Below, one piece after another: positions 16,592 to 22,518 of a DNA stretch of 39,305 nt; position 1 is the first letter of the stretch; every line of letters begins with the position of its first letter. A program made the position numbers and the translations under genes. Source of the DNA: a virus. The stretch lies in the IMG/VR virus record IMGVR_UViG_3300047163_000049, positions 1 to 39,305 of that record; one strand, written 5' to 3'. The notes under the pieces are model-generated. The model ran no database searches. It had not been told where the DNA came from and was given only the letters and a program-made list of their open reading frames with translations.

Positions 16592-17208
16592 TCGTTTGAC
16601 CAATATCCCCAATAAGTTTGATTATTGACCTCTTTCTTGACCACTTTACCGCCTTTTATGCGATGAATGAGGGCTTTTGCCCATGAGAGCGTGTGCCAAA
16701 CCTCTTTCGGCGGGGTGAACGGTACGATCTTTGTGAGCTGACTTATTCTTTCTTTATCTTGGGGCGCAGGTGCCGGTGGCGAGACAAGAAAATGATGTTC
16801 TGCGCTTTTTTTTCGTTCATCTGACGCTCCAGAGAGCATAGATTGGCCTTCAGTATTTGAATGGCCTTTTCGTCTGATATCTTGCTCAATCTCGCGTTCT
16901 TTTTCTGTGAGCTCACGCTTATTAACCATTTCGTCTAAGGTTTTAGCCTCTGGATTCGCAAGCCACCCGTCGGGGAGTGGTGCCGTCCAATCGCGTTTGT
17001 AATCAGGATCTTTTTGCAGCTCAATAATCGTTTGAGTCGATTTAGCTTGTTGGCCAAAGATAAACTCATCTCGATCAACACCGTCCGGGATCGGCACGCG
17101 GGGGCGAAGAGTTCGAGTCTTTCTCTGAAGCTCTGCCATCTGCTCAGCATAGATGACGTCACGTGGGTCTCGCTCTAAAATAGGTCGCGCTCGCCAGCCG
17201 TACTTCAC
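16588..17208 (-). CDS. Unknown protein upstream of terminase
   Basis: A 206-residue charged protein without a recognised domain. It has a basic N-terminus, a Pro-containing middle (DWTAPLPDGWLANPEAKTLDEM), a heptad-like acidic/basic helix (NKRELTEKEREIEQDIRR) and a C-terminal WHTLSWAKALIHRIKGG segment. It lies in a run of leftward genes with 1-4 nt spacing, so it is probably co-transcribed with terS and terL. Confidence 0.5.
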   Translation of the reverse strand: MKYGWRARPILERDPRDVIYAEQMAELQRKTRTLRPRVPIPDGVDRDEFIFGQQAKSTQTIIELQKDPDYKRDWTAPLPDGWLANPEAKTLDEMVNKRELTEKEREIEQDIRRKGHSNTEGQSMLSGASDERKKSAEHHFLVSPPAPAPQDKERISQLTKIVPFTPPKEVWHTLSWAKALIHRIKGGKVVKKEVNNQTYWGYWSNE

Positions 17209-17562
17209 TTATTTCATACCTCGTGTTGGGTCAGAGACTTGCGCTCGATCGATACCCGCAACCATCGGGTGCGACGCATGCGTTGCTTTTGGCTTCTTAG
17301 GCTCTTTAATCACTGTTTTCTCGGTGACAGATTCTAAAGTATAATACTCGAGCGCAACATGTGGCTCACTTGGTGACCAATTGGCAATGTTACTCTCTGG
17401 AATAAATCCGACTTGTTTATTAAAAAGCACAACAATCATTTTATGATCTGGAATATAATCAATACTCTCGGCGAACTTACCTTGCTCTAGGCGATTACCA
17501 AAGTTTTTGCCAGCTAAGAAGAACGGGTTATGTAGAAGAACATTTGCGACTTTAATTTTCAT
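17209..17562 (-). CDS. Unknown small protein
   Basis: A 117-residue protein. The first 65 residues look like a compact beta-rich unit (KIKVANVLLHNPFFL, then DHKMIVVLFNKQVGFIPESNI). The rest is Lys/Pro/Thr-rich and ends RAQVSDPTRGMK. It abuts the next gene with no gap. No family recognised. Confidence 0.45.
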   Translation of the reverse strand: MKIKVANVLLHNPFFLAGKNFGNRLEQGKFAESIDYIPDHKMIVVLFNKQVGFIPESNIANWSPSEPHVALEYYTLESVTEKTVIKEPKKPKATHASHPMVAGIDRAQVSDPTRGMK

Positions 17563-17569
17563 TTTTGCC

Positions 17570-17935
17570 TCACACGAATGGGTTAAATTTTGCCTTACTC
17601 AATTCTTTATTCCAAAAAGCTAGACCATCTTTTGTTACATGGCTAATTGAATCTATATAATCAGGCGTTATCTCTCGCGCGATACCTTGTCTGCGATTAA
17701 GCTTTTGCACATAAACGTAGTGAAGACTTGATCTCTCGATCACAGAAAAGCCTAAAACAACGTCTCTGTCTTCAGTTAAATGAGCAAGCTTAACAAATGA
17801 ACGCATGAGAAGCTGCTCAATATAATTTTGATATGTTTTAAAGTATTTATCTGTGTCGATGAGTTTAAAATAATCATTACCTGAGCGCAAAGATCTTAGC
17901 CATTTAGCGAAAATAAAGTTGCGATACTCTTTCAA
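17570..17935 (-). CDS. GNAT-like protein of the terminase-proximal type
   Basis: A 121-residue protein starting at TTG. The central strand VVLGFSVIERSSLHYVYV followed by KLNRRQGIAREITPDYI matches the GNAT acetyl-CoA-binding beta strand and R/Q-x-x-G-I/A loop. The ending FNPFV and the SHVTKDG segment are familiar from phage GNAT-like proteins encoded near terminase genes. The start of the fold is short, so activity is uncertain. This is the second GNAT-like gene in the genome. Confidence 0.6.
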   Translation of the reverse strand: MKEYRNFIFAKWLRSLRSGNDYFKLIDTDKYFKTYQNYIEQLLMRSFVKLAHLTEDRDVVLGFSVIERSSLHYVYVQKLNRRQGIAREITPDYIDSISHVTKDGLAFWNKELSKAKFNPFV

Positions 17936-17955
17936 ATCAGAGTAGTTTATCGTTC

Positions 17956-18432
17956 TTATCGTATACGAGCTTTTTTCGGGTACACAGTCTGCGTCAGCTC
18001 TTTGAGTTTCCAGTTTTTAACTCCCCACTTCATCTCATATTTACGAATGACAAACCTTATCGACTGATACTTTGATATCTCTCCCATCGATTCAAGCTCT
18101 CTAGATATGCCTGCGATAGTAGCGCCGTCGCAAATTCTGATGAGAATATATTTGTGAACAATACTTGAGAAGATCTCATTTGCGAGAAATCCTGACATAA
18201 GTCTGAAATAACTCTCTTTTGCTTCTCGCCTGACTTGATCAATTGCGCGATAAGCGTTCTCGGCATTTTGTCGCAAGACTCTCTCGCCATTGACCAATAC
18301 TTTCTCAGCATTATGCCCCTCAACTTCAAGTATTTTATTCCAGTGTTTTAGTAACTTTTTGCAGTTTACACACTCGGTAAGTTTTAGTTGATGTGAACAA
18401 AGAAAGCCCTCAATGACCTTATTGTTTTGCAT
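17956..18432 (-). CDS. Unknown protein with N-terminal Cys motif and C-terminal HTH-like region
   Basis: A 158-residue protein. Residues 12-24 read CSHQLKLTECVNC, a C-x9-C-x2-C arrangement that could bind zinc together with the histidine. The middle is helical. The last 60 residues (IRICDGATIAGISRELESMGEISKYQSIRFVIRKYEMKWG) could form a helix-turn-helix. It overlaps the upstream gene by 14 nt. A DNA-binding role is only suggested. Confidence 0.5.
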   Translation of the reverse strand: MQNNKVIEGFLCSHQLKLTECVNCKKLLKHWNKILEVEGHNAEKVLVNGERVLRQNAENAYRAIDQVRREAKESYFRLMSGFLANEIFSSIVHKYILIRICDGATIAGISRELESMGEISKYQSIRFVIRKYEMKWGVKNWKLKELTQTVYPKKARIR

Positions 18433-18775
18433 CTGCGGATTTATCCGCTAGCTTTTTTTTCTCTTCAGCCTCTTTCTCTAAACGCATTCTCTTTAGAGCC
18501 TGAAGATCCTCAACCACCTGCAAAGCACACTGTGCCGCGGCGGCGTTACGAAGACGATGAACAAAGAATAGGTCTGATTTAAAGCTCTCGACTTTTTGAA
18601 GCTCAAGTACCATAGAGGCAAGAGCAAATTGTTGAGTCTCGATTGCTCTCTCGCCAGTCGCAGGTAAAGCCGCACCTTTGATTATGCGCTCGCTCCACTC
18701 TTTAAACTCTGGCATTGTGAGGGGGATTGGCTTTAGCTCATCGCGAGCGAATAGGCCTTTCAATTTACTGAACAT
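18419..18775 (-). CDS. Unknown helical protein
   Basis: A 118-residue mostly helical protein. It contains a VHRLRNAAAAQCALQVVEDLQALKR segment and a lysine/glutamate-rich C-terminal coil ending KLADKSADAKQ. Its start overlaps the upstream gene by 11 nt. No family recognised; it belongs to the small-gene cluster between the recombination genes and terminase. Confidence 0.45.
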   Translation of the reverse strand: MFSKLKGLFARDELKPIPLTMPEFKEWSERIIKGAALPATGERAIETQQFALASMVLELQKVESFKSDLFFVHRLRNAAAAQCALQVVEDLQALKRMRLEKEAEEKKKLADKSADAKQ

Positions 18776-19034
18776 CTTGTTGCTCCTTCTTTTTTAATTC
18801 AAGATCTCCGAAGAGTAACTTCTTTACATCGGCAGAGATCTCACTATCAGACAATATCGATTTCTTTAAAGCGTCAATTCTTTCTTGAACTGGTCCAGAT
18901 ATACGGCCAAGCATTTTAGCGTCTTCAGCGGCGTATTCTTCTAATCTTTTCGCTTCTTCTTTATATTTACGATTGAAGGGCTCCCAGTTGACTCTTTTTG
19001 ATTCACCTTTAAAGAAGCCTCTAGCATTAGCCAT
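18765..19034 (-). CDS. Unknown helical protein
   Basis: An 89-residue, highly charged, helical protein (FNRKYKEEAKRLEEYAAEDAK; LKKSILSDSEISADVKKLLFG). The ATG has an AGAGGT ribosome binding site nine bases upstream, inside the preceding gene. The two genes overlap by 94 nt in different frames. Both look coding, with sensible charge patterns and starts. Confidence 0.45.
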   Translation of the reverse strand: MANARGFFKGESKRVNWEPFNRKYKEEAKRLEEYAAEDAKMLGRISGPVQERIDALKKSILSDSEISADVKKLLFGDLELKKKEQQDVQ

Positions 19035-19228
19035 TCGTGCTTAACCTCTTTCATATCGGCGTAGATATTTGCTAAATCATCGGGGATGCACTTGTAAGAG
19101 TATTCTAATTGACCAGCAGAGGAGCTAAGCGCAACGAATTTCTGTTTCAATTGATCGATCTTATTTAAGACATTGGTCTTGTCTGCATACTGCGTAGTAG
19201 ACAGTTGCTCTTTATCTGATGTGCTCAT
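18941..19228 (-). CDS. Unknown protein, first gene of the left late-early segment
   Basis: A 95-residue protein beginning MSTSDKEQLSTTQ, with a coiled-coil-like LNKIDQLKQKFVALSSSAGQLEYSYK and a basic tail KKKRKD. It is the first leftward gene after the 474-nt non-coding block. A TATAAT box lies 21 nt upstream of its ATG. It overlaps the next gene by 94 nt. Function unknown. Confidence 0.45.
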   Translation of the reverse strand: MSTSDKEQLSTTQYADKTNVLNKIDQLKQKFVALSSSAGQLEYSYKCIPDDLANIYADMKEVKHEWLMLEASLKVNQKESTGSPSIVNIKKKRKD

Positions 19229-19249
19229 GAGTATTATCTTGATACAACA

Positions 19250-19255
19250 ATTATA
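19250..19255 (-). promoter_or_regulatory. Candidate -10 box for the leftward small-gene operon
   Basis: The minus strand has a perfect TATAAT about 21 nt before the start codon at 19228. No clear TTGACA-like -35 sits 16-18 nt further upstream, so it would need an activator or be weak. The expected transcript leader would be about 15 nt. Confidence 0.35.
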
Positions 19256-19620
19256 TCTGAGGCAAGCACATAAACACGGATGAACTTCGATTTATGTTTC
19301 GATCTTCTTAATTTTTAACCCAGAGGACAAAGCATCCCGTAATAGGTCAGGGGTTAAAGCATTTCGCTTTTTTAACCTGACTATTCCCTCGTGGAGTTCG
19401 CGAGTGTATGCTCTTCCAGTAGGTCGGTCCTACCCTTAAGACTCCAGTCCAAAAATTCCACTTTAACCCGTCGGCATAAATGCAGAACCCGCGTTATTTG
19501 GTCACATTCCCATGCGCTGGTTTATGGGGAATATGATGGGTTATAACGAAACCCCTCACCAGTACTTATGCATTGACAAAACTTGTGTTTAGAATTAACT
19601 CTTAGACAATATTTGTTCTT

Positions 19621-19636
19621 GCAAATAAATATTTGC
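19621..19636. repeat. Perfect palindrome GCAAATA-AA-TATTTGC
   Basis: Seven base pairs with a two-base centre. It is flanked by a second AATATTTG word at 19609, so the AATATTTG sequence is present as a short direct repeat too. It could be a protein-binding site in an origin. Confidence 0.6.
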
Positions 19637-19638
19637 TC

Positions 19639-19686
19639 GAGCGTAGCGGCCCTGTCAATCGTCCCTGAATGACTAACGCTACGCTC
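19639..19686. repeat. Perfect 10-bp inverted repeat GAGCGTAGCG / CGCTACGCTC
   Basis: The arms are at 19639-19648 and 19677-19686 with a 28-nt loop. The right arm ends 16 nt beyond the stop codon of the leftward gene 19703-19945. It has no T-run on the leftward side, so it is not an ordinary intrinsic terminator. Confidence 0.65.
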
Positions 19687-19702
19687 TCAGCTTTTCTAGC
19701 CC

Positions 19703-19945
19703 TCAATGAAGCGGCAAATAAAGATGCATATTTTGAATGAGCTTTGGTATCTCAAGATTCTTGAGCAAGAATTGTGCGACGCGTACAGCGTCGTTGTCGG
19801 TCATATCGTTCAATTGAATTATATCGTCACCGCCAAGATTAACGGTTTCAGGCCGCTCATCCGGGCGCCAGTCAATGCCATCGATGAACTCACGGGCCTT
19901 GTCGGGACGATTGATCAGCTTCGCCAAATCAACTTCGTCTCTCAT
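19703..19945 (-). CDS. Small acidic unknown protein, end of recombination operon
   Basis: An 80-residue acidic protein (RDEVDLAKLINRPDKAREFIDGIDW, then DDIIQLNDMTDNDAVRVAQFLLKN). It is the last gene before the non-coding block, 18 nt after the 58-residue gene 19964-20140. No family recognised. The compact, acidic, aspartate-rich make-up recalls phage early accessory proteins. Confidence 0.5.
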   Translation of the reverse strand: MRDEVDLAKLINRPDKAREFIDGIDWRPDERPETVNLGGDDIIQLNDMTDNDAVRVAQFLLKNLEIPKLIQNMHLYLPLH

Positions 19946-19963
19946 TACGCATAGAGTAGCGAT

Positions 19964-20140
19964 TTAGGGCGGTATCTCAACTAGATTTTTTATGTTCTTG
20001 ACCGTAGCCCTGAGCTTTGGCAAATGGGTCTCGACGTTGTCGATCCACGATAAGAGCTGAATGGTTAAATATCTAGGCAAGACAAGCTCGCCTTGCTCAT
20101 TTATATACTTTAAAAGCGTGTCACTTATCTTGTCTTCCAT
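19964..20140 (-). CDS. Small unknown protein between ERF and the non-coding block
   Basis: A 58-residue protein: MEDKISDTLLKYINEQG, then ELVLPRYLTIQLLSWIDNVE and a helix with LPKLRATVKNIKNLVEI. It starts at ATG 20140, 20 nt inside the end of the ERF gene, and ends at TAA 19964. Its coding quality is good (no rare features, well-formed helix pattern), and it fills what would otherwise be an unexplained gap. Function unknown. Confidence 0.6.
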   Translation of the reverse strand: MEDKISDTLLKYINEQGELVLPRYLTIQLLSWIDNVETHLPKLRATVKNIKNLVEIPP

Positions 20141-20813
20141 CGATTACCTCGAGTGCTGCTGGTCGATCTACATTAGCGTCTAGGTATTTTGTCGCAAAAT
20201 CAATAAACTCTGCCACATCGCCCTTGATAGGCTTATTTTTCTTCTTTGCCTCATCTCTAATATGCTCAACGTAATCATAAAGCTCTTTTAACTGATCTTG
20301 ACCACGAATTGAGTCAAGGGGGCGGCCCGCGTATTTGCCGAATTTAGGGAAGTATAGACCTGGGTCTTTAACTTGAGCTGCTCGAGTCTCTCTCATCTCT
20401 TGGCTCATGGGCTTCGGGCGCTCCATAGCAGCCTCGCCATCATCATCTTCTGAGTCAGCTATACCAATGAGAGCAGCAAGACTATAGCGCTTCATATAGG
20501 TCAGTGCTGAGCCGATATCTTGCGCCCCCACTCTTAAAACTGGAAGCAAAACAGAGTTTTCAATAAACTCGCCAGAGGTATGCATAAGAATAGTGGTTAG
20601 TTGTGGCTTGCCGTCTGTCGACGACCCTAGAGATTGAACAACACTTAAGCCGTTCTTTGTCAGGGCCTCTCGACAGGCATCCCAGACACTCTCAAGATCA
20701 GCAAATTTTGATTTAAAATGTGGGTTTGTTCTGTTTTTGGTCGCTTTTTTGACGACGCCTTGTGCTTTAGCCATCGCTGCGGCAATTTCTTTGATCGATT
20801 CTGTCTTTATCAT
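20121..20813 (-). CDS. erf: ERF-family single-strand annealing recombinase
   Basis: A 230-residue protein. The N-terminal two thirds match the ERF superfamily: KEIAAAMAKAQG, a K-N-x-x-N-P-H-F-K-S-K-F-A-D-L segment (about residues 26-41), a LSVVQSL strand and GSALTYMKRYSLAALIGIAD (about 101-120, followed by acidic EDDDGE). The C-terminal part contains FPKFGKYAGRPLDSI, a small module seen at the ends of other recombination proteins (exonuclease-X/DUF3820-like). It anneals homologous single strands during phage replication and recombination. The next gene upstream is a Gp157-like protein, a common partner. Confidence 0.85.
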   Translation of the reverse strand: MIKTESIKEIAAAMAKAQGVVKKATKNRTNPHFKSKFADLESVWDACREALTKNGLSVVQSLGSSTDGKPQLTTILMHTSGEFIENSVLLPVLRVGAQDIGSALTYMKRYSLAALIGIADSEDDDGEAAMERPKPMSQEMRETRAAQVKDPGLYFPKFGKYAGRPLDSIRGQDQLKELYDYVEHIRDEAKKKNKPIKGDVAEFIDFATKYLDANVDRPAALEVIDGRQDK

Positions 20814-21334
20814 TTCTTTCTAGCCTCACTATTTGCAAAAACTCGTAATGACGAGCCTTGAGTTAACTCTGCACCCGCAACCGGGACACCAAGCTTTAGA
20901 TCGTCTGCAAGACGCTTTTTGTCAACGCGAGTTGTCGTCTCTGTAATCTTGTAAGACGCCGGCACAAGTGACTCGTCTAAAATGTTCACGGCTGGGTTAG
21001 ATTTTACAAGCTTGAATCTTATGTCGTTGCCCAATAGCTCAGTGACTTTCAATTCTTTCATTGCATCTTTCATATTGTTTTCACAGCGCTCAGATACTTT
21101 AGCGGCTGAAAAAGCAAGACGCAAAAACATGTCTGATTTTGCTTTGTAGAACGCAGCTATAGATTCCATGCGGTCGATCATATATGAGTAATTATCAATC
21201 TTTTCTGGGAGCGCCGTACAAGTTACGGCTAGCATCGCCTCTATTGCGGGCGTTATTTCGCCATTGGACTCAACGAGCATTTGCTCAATTTCTGATGTGT
21301 CAGACACCAGCTCTCGTAAAGATTTAGGGTCCAT
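20810..21334 (-). CDS. Gp157-like protein
   Basis: A 174-residue protein matching the Siphovirus Gp157 family. A helical N-terminal half (IDNYSYMIDRMESIAAFYKAKSDMFLRLA, and SAAKVSERCENNMKDAMKEL) is followed by a beta-rich C-terminus with FKLVKSNPAVNILDES and P-A-S-Y-K-I. The family is usually encoded next to annealing or exonuclease genes and is implicated in recombination or resistance. It overlaps the ERF gene start by ATGA and the small lipoprotein gene by 11 nt. Confidence 0.75.
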   Translation of the reverse strand: MDPKSLRELVSDTSEIEQMLVESNGEITPAIEAMLAVTCTALPEKIDNYSYMIDRMESIAAFYKAKSDMFLRLAFSAAKVSERCENNMKDAMKELKVTELLGNDIRFKLVKSNPAVNILDESLVPASYKITETTTRVDKKRLADDLKLGVPVAGAELTQGSSLRVFANSEARKK

Positions 21335-21494
21335 AAACTTGCTCTATATTTGATTGATGAAAACAAAAGATGCTGCCATTAGTGCTTTGAATACACGCTG
21401 GGCCAGTGCGAAATTTCATCGCTTGGCTCGTATTGTTGCTAGATTTTTGAGCACATGCTGAGAGAAGCAAGAAGAGAATAAATAGATATTTCAT
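21324..21494 (-). CDS. Small predicted lipoprotein
   Basis: A 56-residue protein. It begins MKYLFILFLLLSACAQKSSNN: a positive start, a leucine-rich core and a lipobox LSAC, so the mature protein would start at Cys14 with a lipid anchor. The rest holds three cysteines and ends QVYGP. An AAGGAG site precedes the ATG, which overlaps the previous gene's stop (ATGA at 21494-21491). A surface lipoprotein in an early operon could act in superinfection exclusion, as in other temperate phages; that is only inferred from type and place. Confidence 0.65.
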   Translation of the reverse strand: MKYLFILFLLLSACAQKSSNNTSQAMKFRTGPACIQSTNGSIFCFHQSNIEQVYGP

Positions 21495-21697
21495 AGGCTC
21501 CTTTTCGTAAGTTTCTCATATAGATTTTTAAGATTAAATAGCTCTAGAGGGCGATTGTCGGCATTCAAATAAGCCACGCCGAATTTTTGAGCCATAAAAT
21601 CTACGATAGTTTTGTACATATGATCTTTTGCATTATGACCATCCATTGTGGCGATAGCCTGCTCAATAGCCTCGTCAAGAGTTGTCGGGGTTTTCAT
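21491..21697 (-). CDS. Small unknown early protein
   Basis: A 68-residue protein from the ATG at 21697. This is preferred over the ATG two codons upstream because AAGGAG then lies 8 nt away, and the ATG forms a TAATG overlap with the upstream stop. It is helical (LDEAIEQAIATMDGHN, then MYKTIVDFMAQKFGVAYL). Function unknown. Confidence 0.5.
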   Translation of the reverse strand: MKTPTTLDEAIEQAIATMDGHNAKDHMYKTIVDFMAQKFGVAYLNADNRPLELFNLKNLYEKLTKRSL

Positions 21698-21981
21698 TAG
21701 CATCGCTCCTTAAATTCATCATACTTTCTGTCGGGGTTTTCTAAAACCTCTGGTTTACCGTTTTCTTTGAACCAATTGGTTATGTACTCAACAGCCTCGT
21801 CATCGTCTGCGATTCCACTATCTATTTCGCCTCCGTCTTGATCGATCCAAGAATAACCAGCATTTTCAATGAGCTCCTCTAATGTATTACCGAAAGTCGT
21901 TAGCTCAGCGACGCTGAATCTGGGCTCGTATCTGCTGCTCTCGCCCATGTTTACCGATTCAATATTATATTTATATTCCAT
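21697..21981 (-). CDS. Small acidic protein, first gene of the leftward early operon
   Basis: A 94-residue protein from the ATG at 21981, preceded by AAGGAG, with a good TTGACA/TATTCT promoter at 22004-22032. The acidic sequence is alpha/beta: EYKYNIESVNMGESS, then FGNTLEELIENAGYSWIDQDGG and EAVEYITNWFKENG. No family recognised; it is probably an early regulatory or host-takeover protein. Confidence 0.5.
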   Translation of the reverse strand: MEYKYNIESVNMGESSRYEPRFSVAELTTFGNTLEELIENAGYSWIDQDGGEIDSGIADDDEAVEYITNWFKENGKPEVLENPDRKYDEFKERC

Positions 21982-22003
21982 TTGTGTGCTCCTTGTTATA
22001 TAC

Positions 22004-22032
22004 AGAATATGCTTATTTATGCATCTTGTCAA
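22004..22032 (-). promoter_or_regulatory. Leftward sigma-70 promoter of the early/recombination operon
   Basis: On the minus strand TTGACA (22027-22032) and TATTCT (22004-22009) are separated by exactly 17 bp. The first gene starts at 21981. The -35 forms one arm of the operator-like inverted repeat, so it would be occluded by a bound regulator. Confidence 0.6.
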
Positions 22033-22046
22033 TAAAAGTGTTGACA
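22027..22046. promoter_or_regulatory. Candidate operator: TGTCAA-N8-TTGACA inverted repeat
   Basis: The two arms are perfect complements, and each is the -35 box of one of two divergent promoters. This is the arrangement of a small phage switch. The small HTH protein at 22087 or the Xre-like protein at 23422 are candidate binders. Confidence 0.5.
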
Positions 22047-22069
22047 CCAGTATCAAATCGATATAAATT
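22041..22069 (+). promoter_or_regulatory. Rightward sigma-70 promoter of the accessory operon
   Basis: TTGACA at 22041-22046 is followed after 17 bp by TAAATT (22064-22069), or after 15 bp by TATAAA. The first rightward gene starts at 22087 with AGAGGTC upstream. The -35 is shared with the operator-like inverted repeat. Confidence 0.5.
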
Positions 22070-22086
22070 AATTACAAGAGGTCAAA

Positions 22087-22266
22087 ATGGATATAATCAA
22101 GAAGGTTAACGCTTGGGTCGTTAAGGTCGGCGTCAACGTCGCCTATGTCGATTTAGTTCGAGCTGGGATGTCACCAAGCATGGCCTATAAGCTCGTATAT
22201 GGTGGCTATAAACATAGCCCAAAGCAGATGACAATAAACACAATAAACAAGGCGATGAAAGAATGA
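22087..22266 (+). CDS. Small HTH protein (Cro-like candidate)
   Basis: A 59-residue protein starting at ATG 22087 after AGAGGTC. The sequence YVDLVRAGMSPSMAYKLVYGG (written here as YVDLVRAGMSPS and MAYKLVYGG) reads as a helix-turn-helix: helix 2 with a glycine turn, then the recognition helix. It recalls compact Cro/Xre regulators. It is the first gene of the rightward operon and lies next to the operator-like repeat, so an autoregulatory switch is likely but inferred. Confidence 0.6.
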   Translation: MDIIKKVNAWVVKVGVNVAYVDLVRAGMSPSMAYKLVYGGYKHSPKQMTINTINKAMKE

Positions 22267-22436
22267 TTGGTGATGCGGTTATTTTAATTGGTGGCTTATC
22301 TTTTGGCTTTATGGGCGGCTTCATATACATGGATCATCGCCACGAGCGAACTCTTGCAGAAATTACAAATTTCAATTTAAGCCAAATAAACTCTACTTTA
22401 AGGCGGCTCTCTGTTAGGGTTAGAAAACAAAATTAG
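22263..22436 (+). CDS. Small membrane protein
   Basis: A 57-residue protein whose ATG overlaps the HTH gene stop (ATGA). One N-terminal membrane segment (AVILIGGLSFGFMGGFIYM) is followed by a basic, polar tail (DHRHERTLAEITNFNL, then STLRRLSVRVRKQN). The stop TAG falls inside the tandem TTAGAAAACAAAA repeat. Function unknown; it could be an early exclusion or regulatory membrane protein. Confidence 0.55.
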   Translation: MIGDAVILIGGLSFGFMGGFIYMDHRHERTLAEITNFNLSQINSTLRRLSVRVRKQN

Positions 22437-22445
22437 AAAACAAAA
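22420..22445 (+). repeat. Tandem repeat, two exact 13-bp units TTAGAAAACAAAA
   Basis: The two units are immediately adjacent, and a third degenerate unit (AAAGAAAAC) follows from 22446. They lie just upstream of the integrase gene, where attP arm-type integrase sites often occur, but they may equally be a local slippage duplication. The first unit overlaps the end of the membrane protein gene. Confidence 0.6.
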
Positions 22446-22500
22446 AAAGAAAACGGCAAAAAGCGAACGCGAGAAGACCTTCAGGGAGATTAATCGCAGC

Positions 22501-22518
22501 ATGGCAGAGTTTGTTTGA
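22501..22518 (+). CDS. Possible leader peptide for the integrase
   Basis: ATG GCA GAG TTT GTT TGA encodes a five-residue peptide with an AGGGAG site ten bases upstream. Its TGA overlaps the TTG start of the integrase (TTGA), giving a stop/restart arrangement. Either a real coupling leader or an accident of the sequence. Confidence 0.25.
   Translation: MAEFV

Larger units (their letters stand above)
19229..19702. other. 474-nt non-coding block with inverted repeats: candidate origin or structured RNA
   Basis: No credible coding frame on either strand. It holds an imperfect hairpin at 19347-19382 (GTCAGGGGTTAAAGC and its complement, with small bulges). It also holds a stem TGGAGT (19392-19397) with ACTCCA (19441-19446), enclosing a perfect hairpin GTAGG-TCGGT-CCTAC (19419-19433). 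The right end has a 7-bp perfect palindrome at 19621-19636, two direct copies of AATATTTG(T/C)TC (about 19609 and 19627) and a perfect 10-bp inverted repeat at 19639-19686. AT-rich repeats beside recombination genes suggest an origin, and the left half suggests RNA structure. Confidence 0.5.

Noticed and set aside
19392-19446. A second tRNA-like cloverleaf in the non-coding block
   Set aside because: An outer stem and one internal hairpin can be drawn, but there is no T arm with TTC, no proper 7-nt anticodon loop and no discriminator-CCA.
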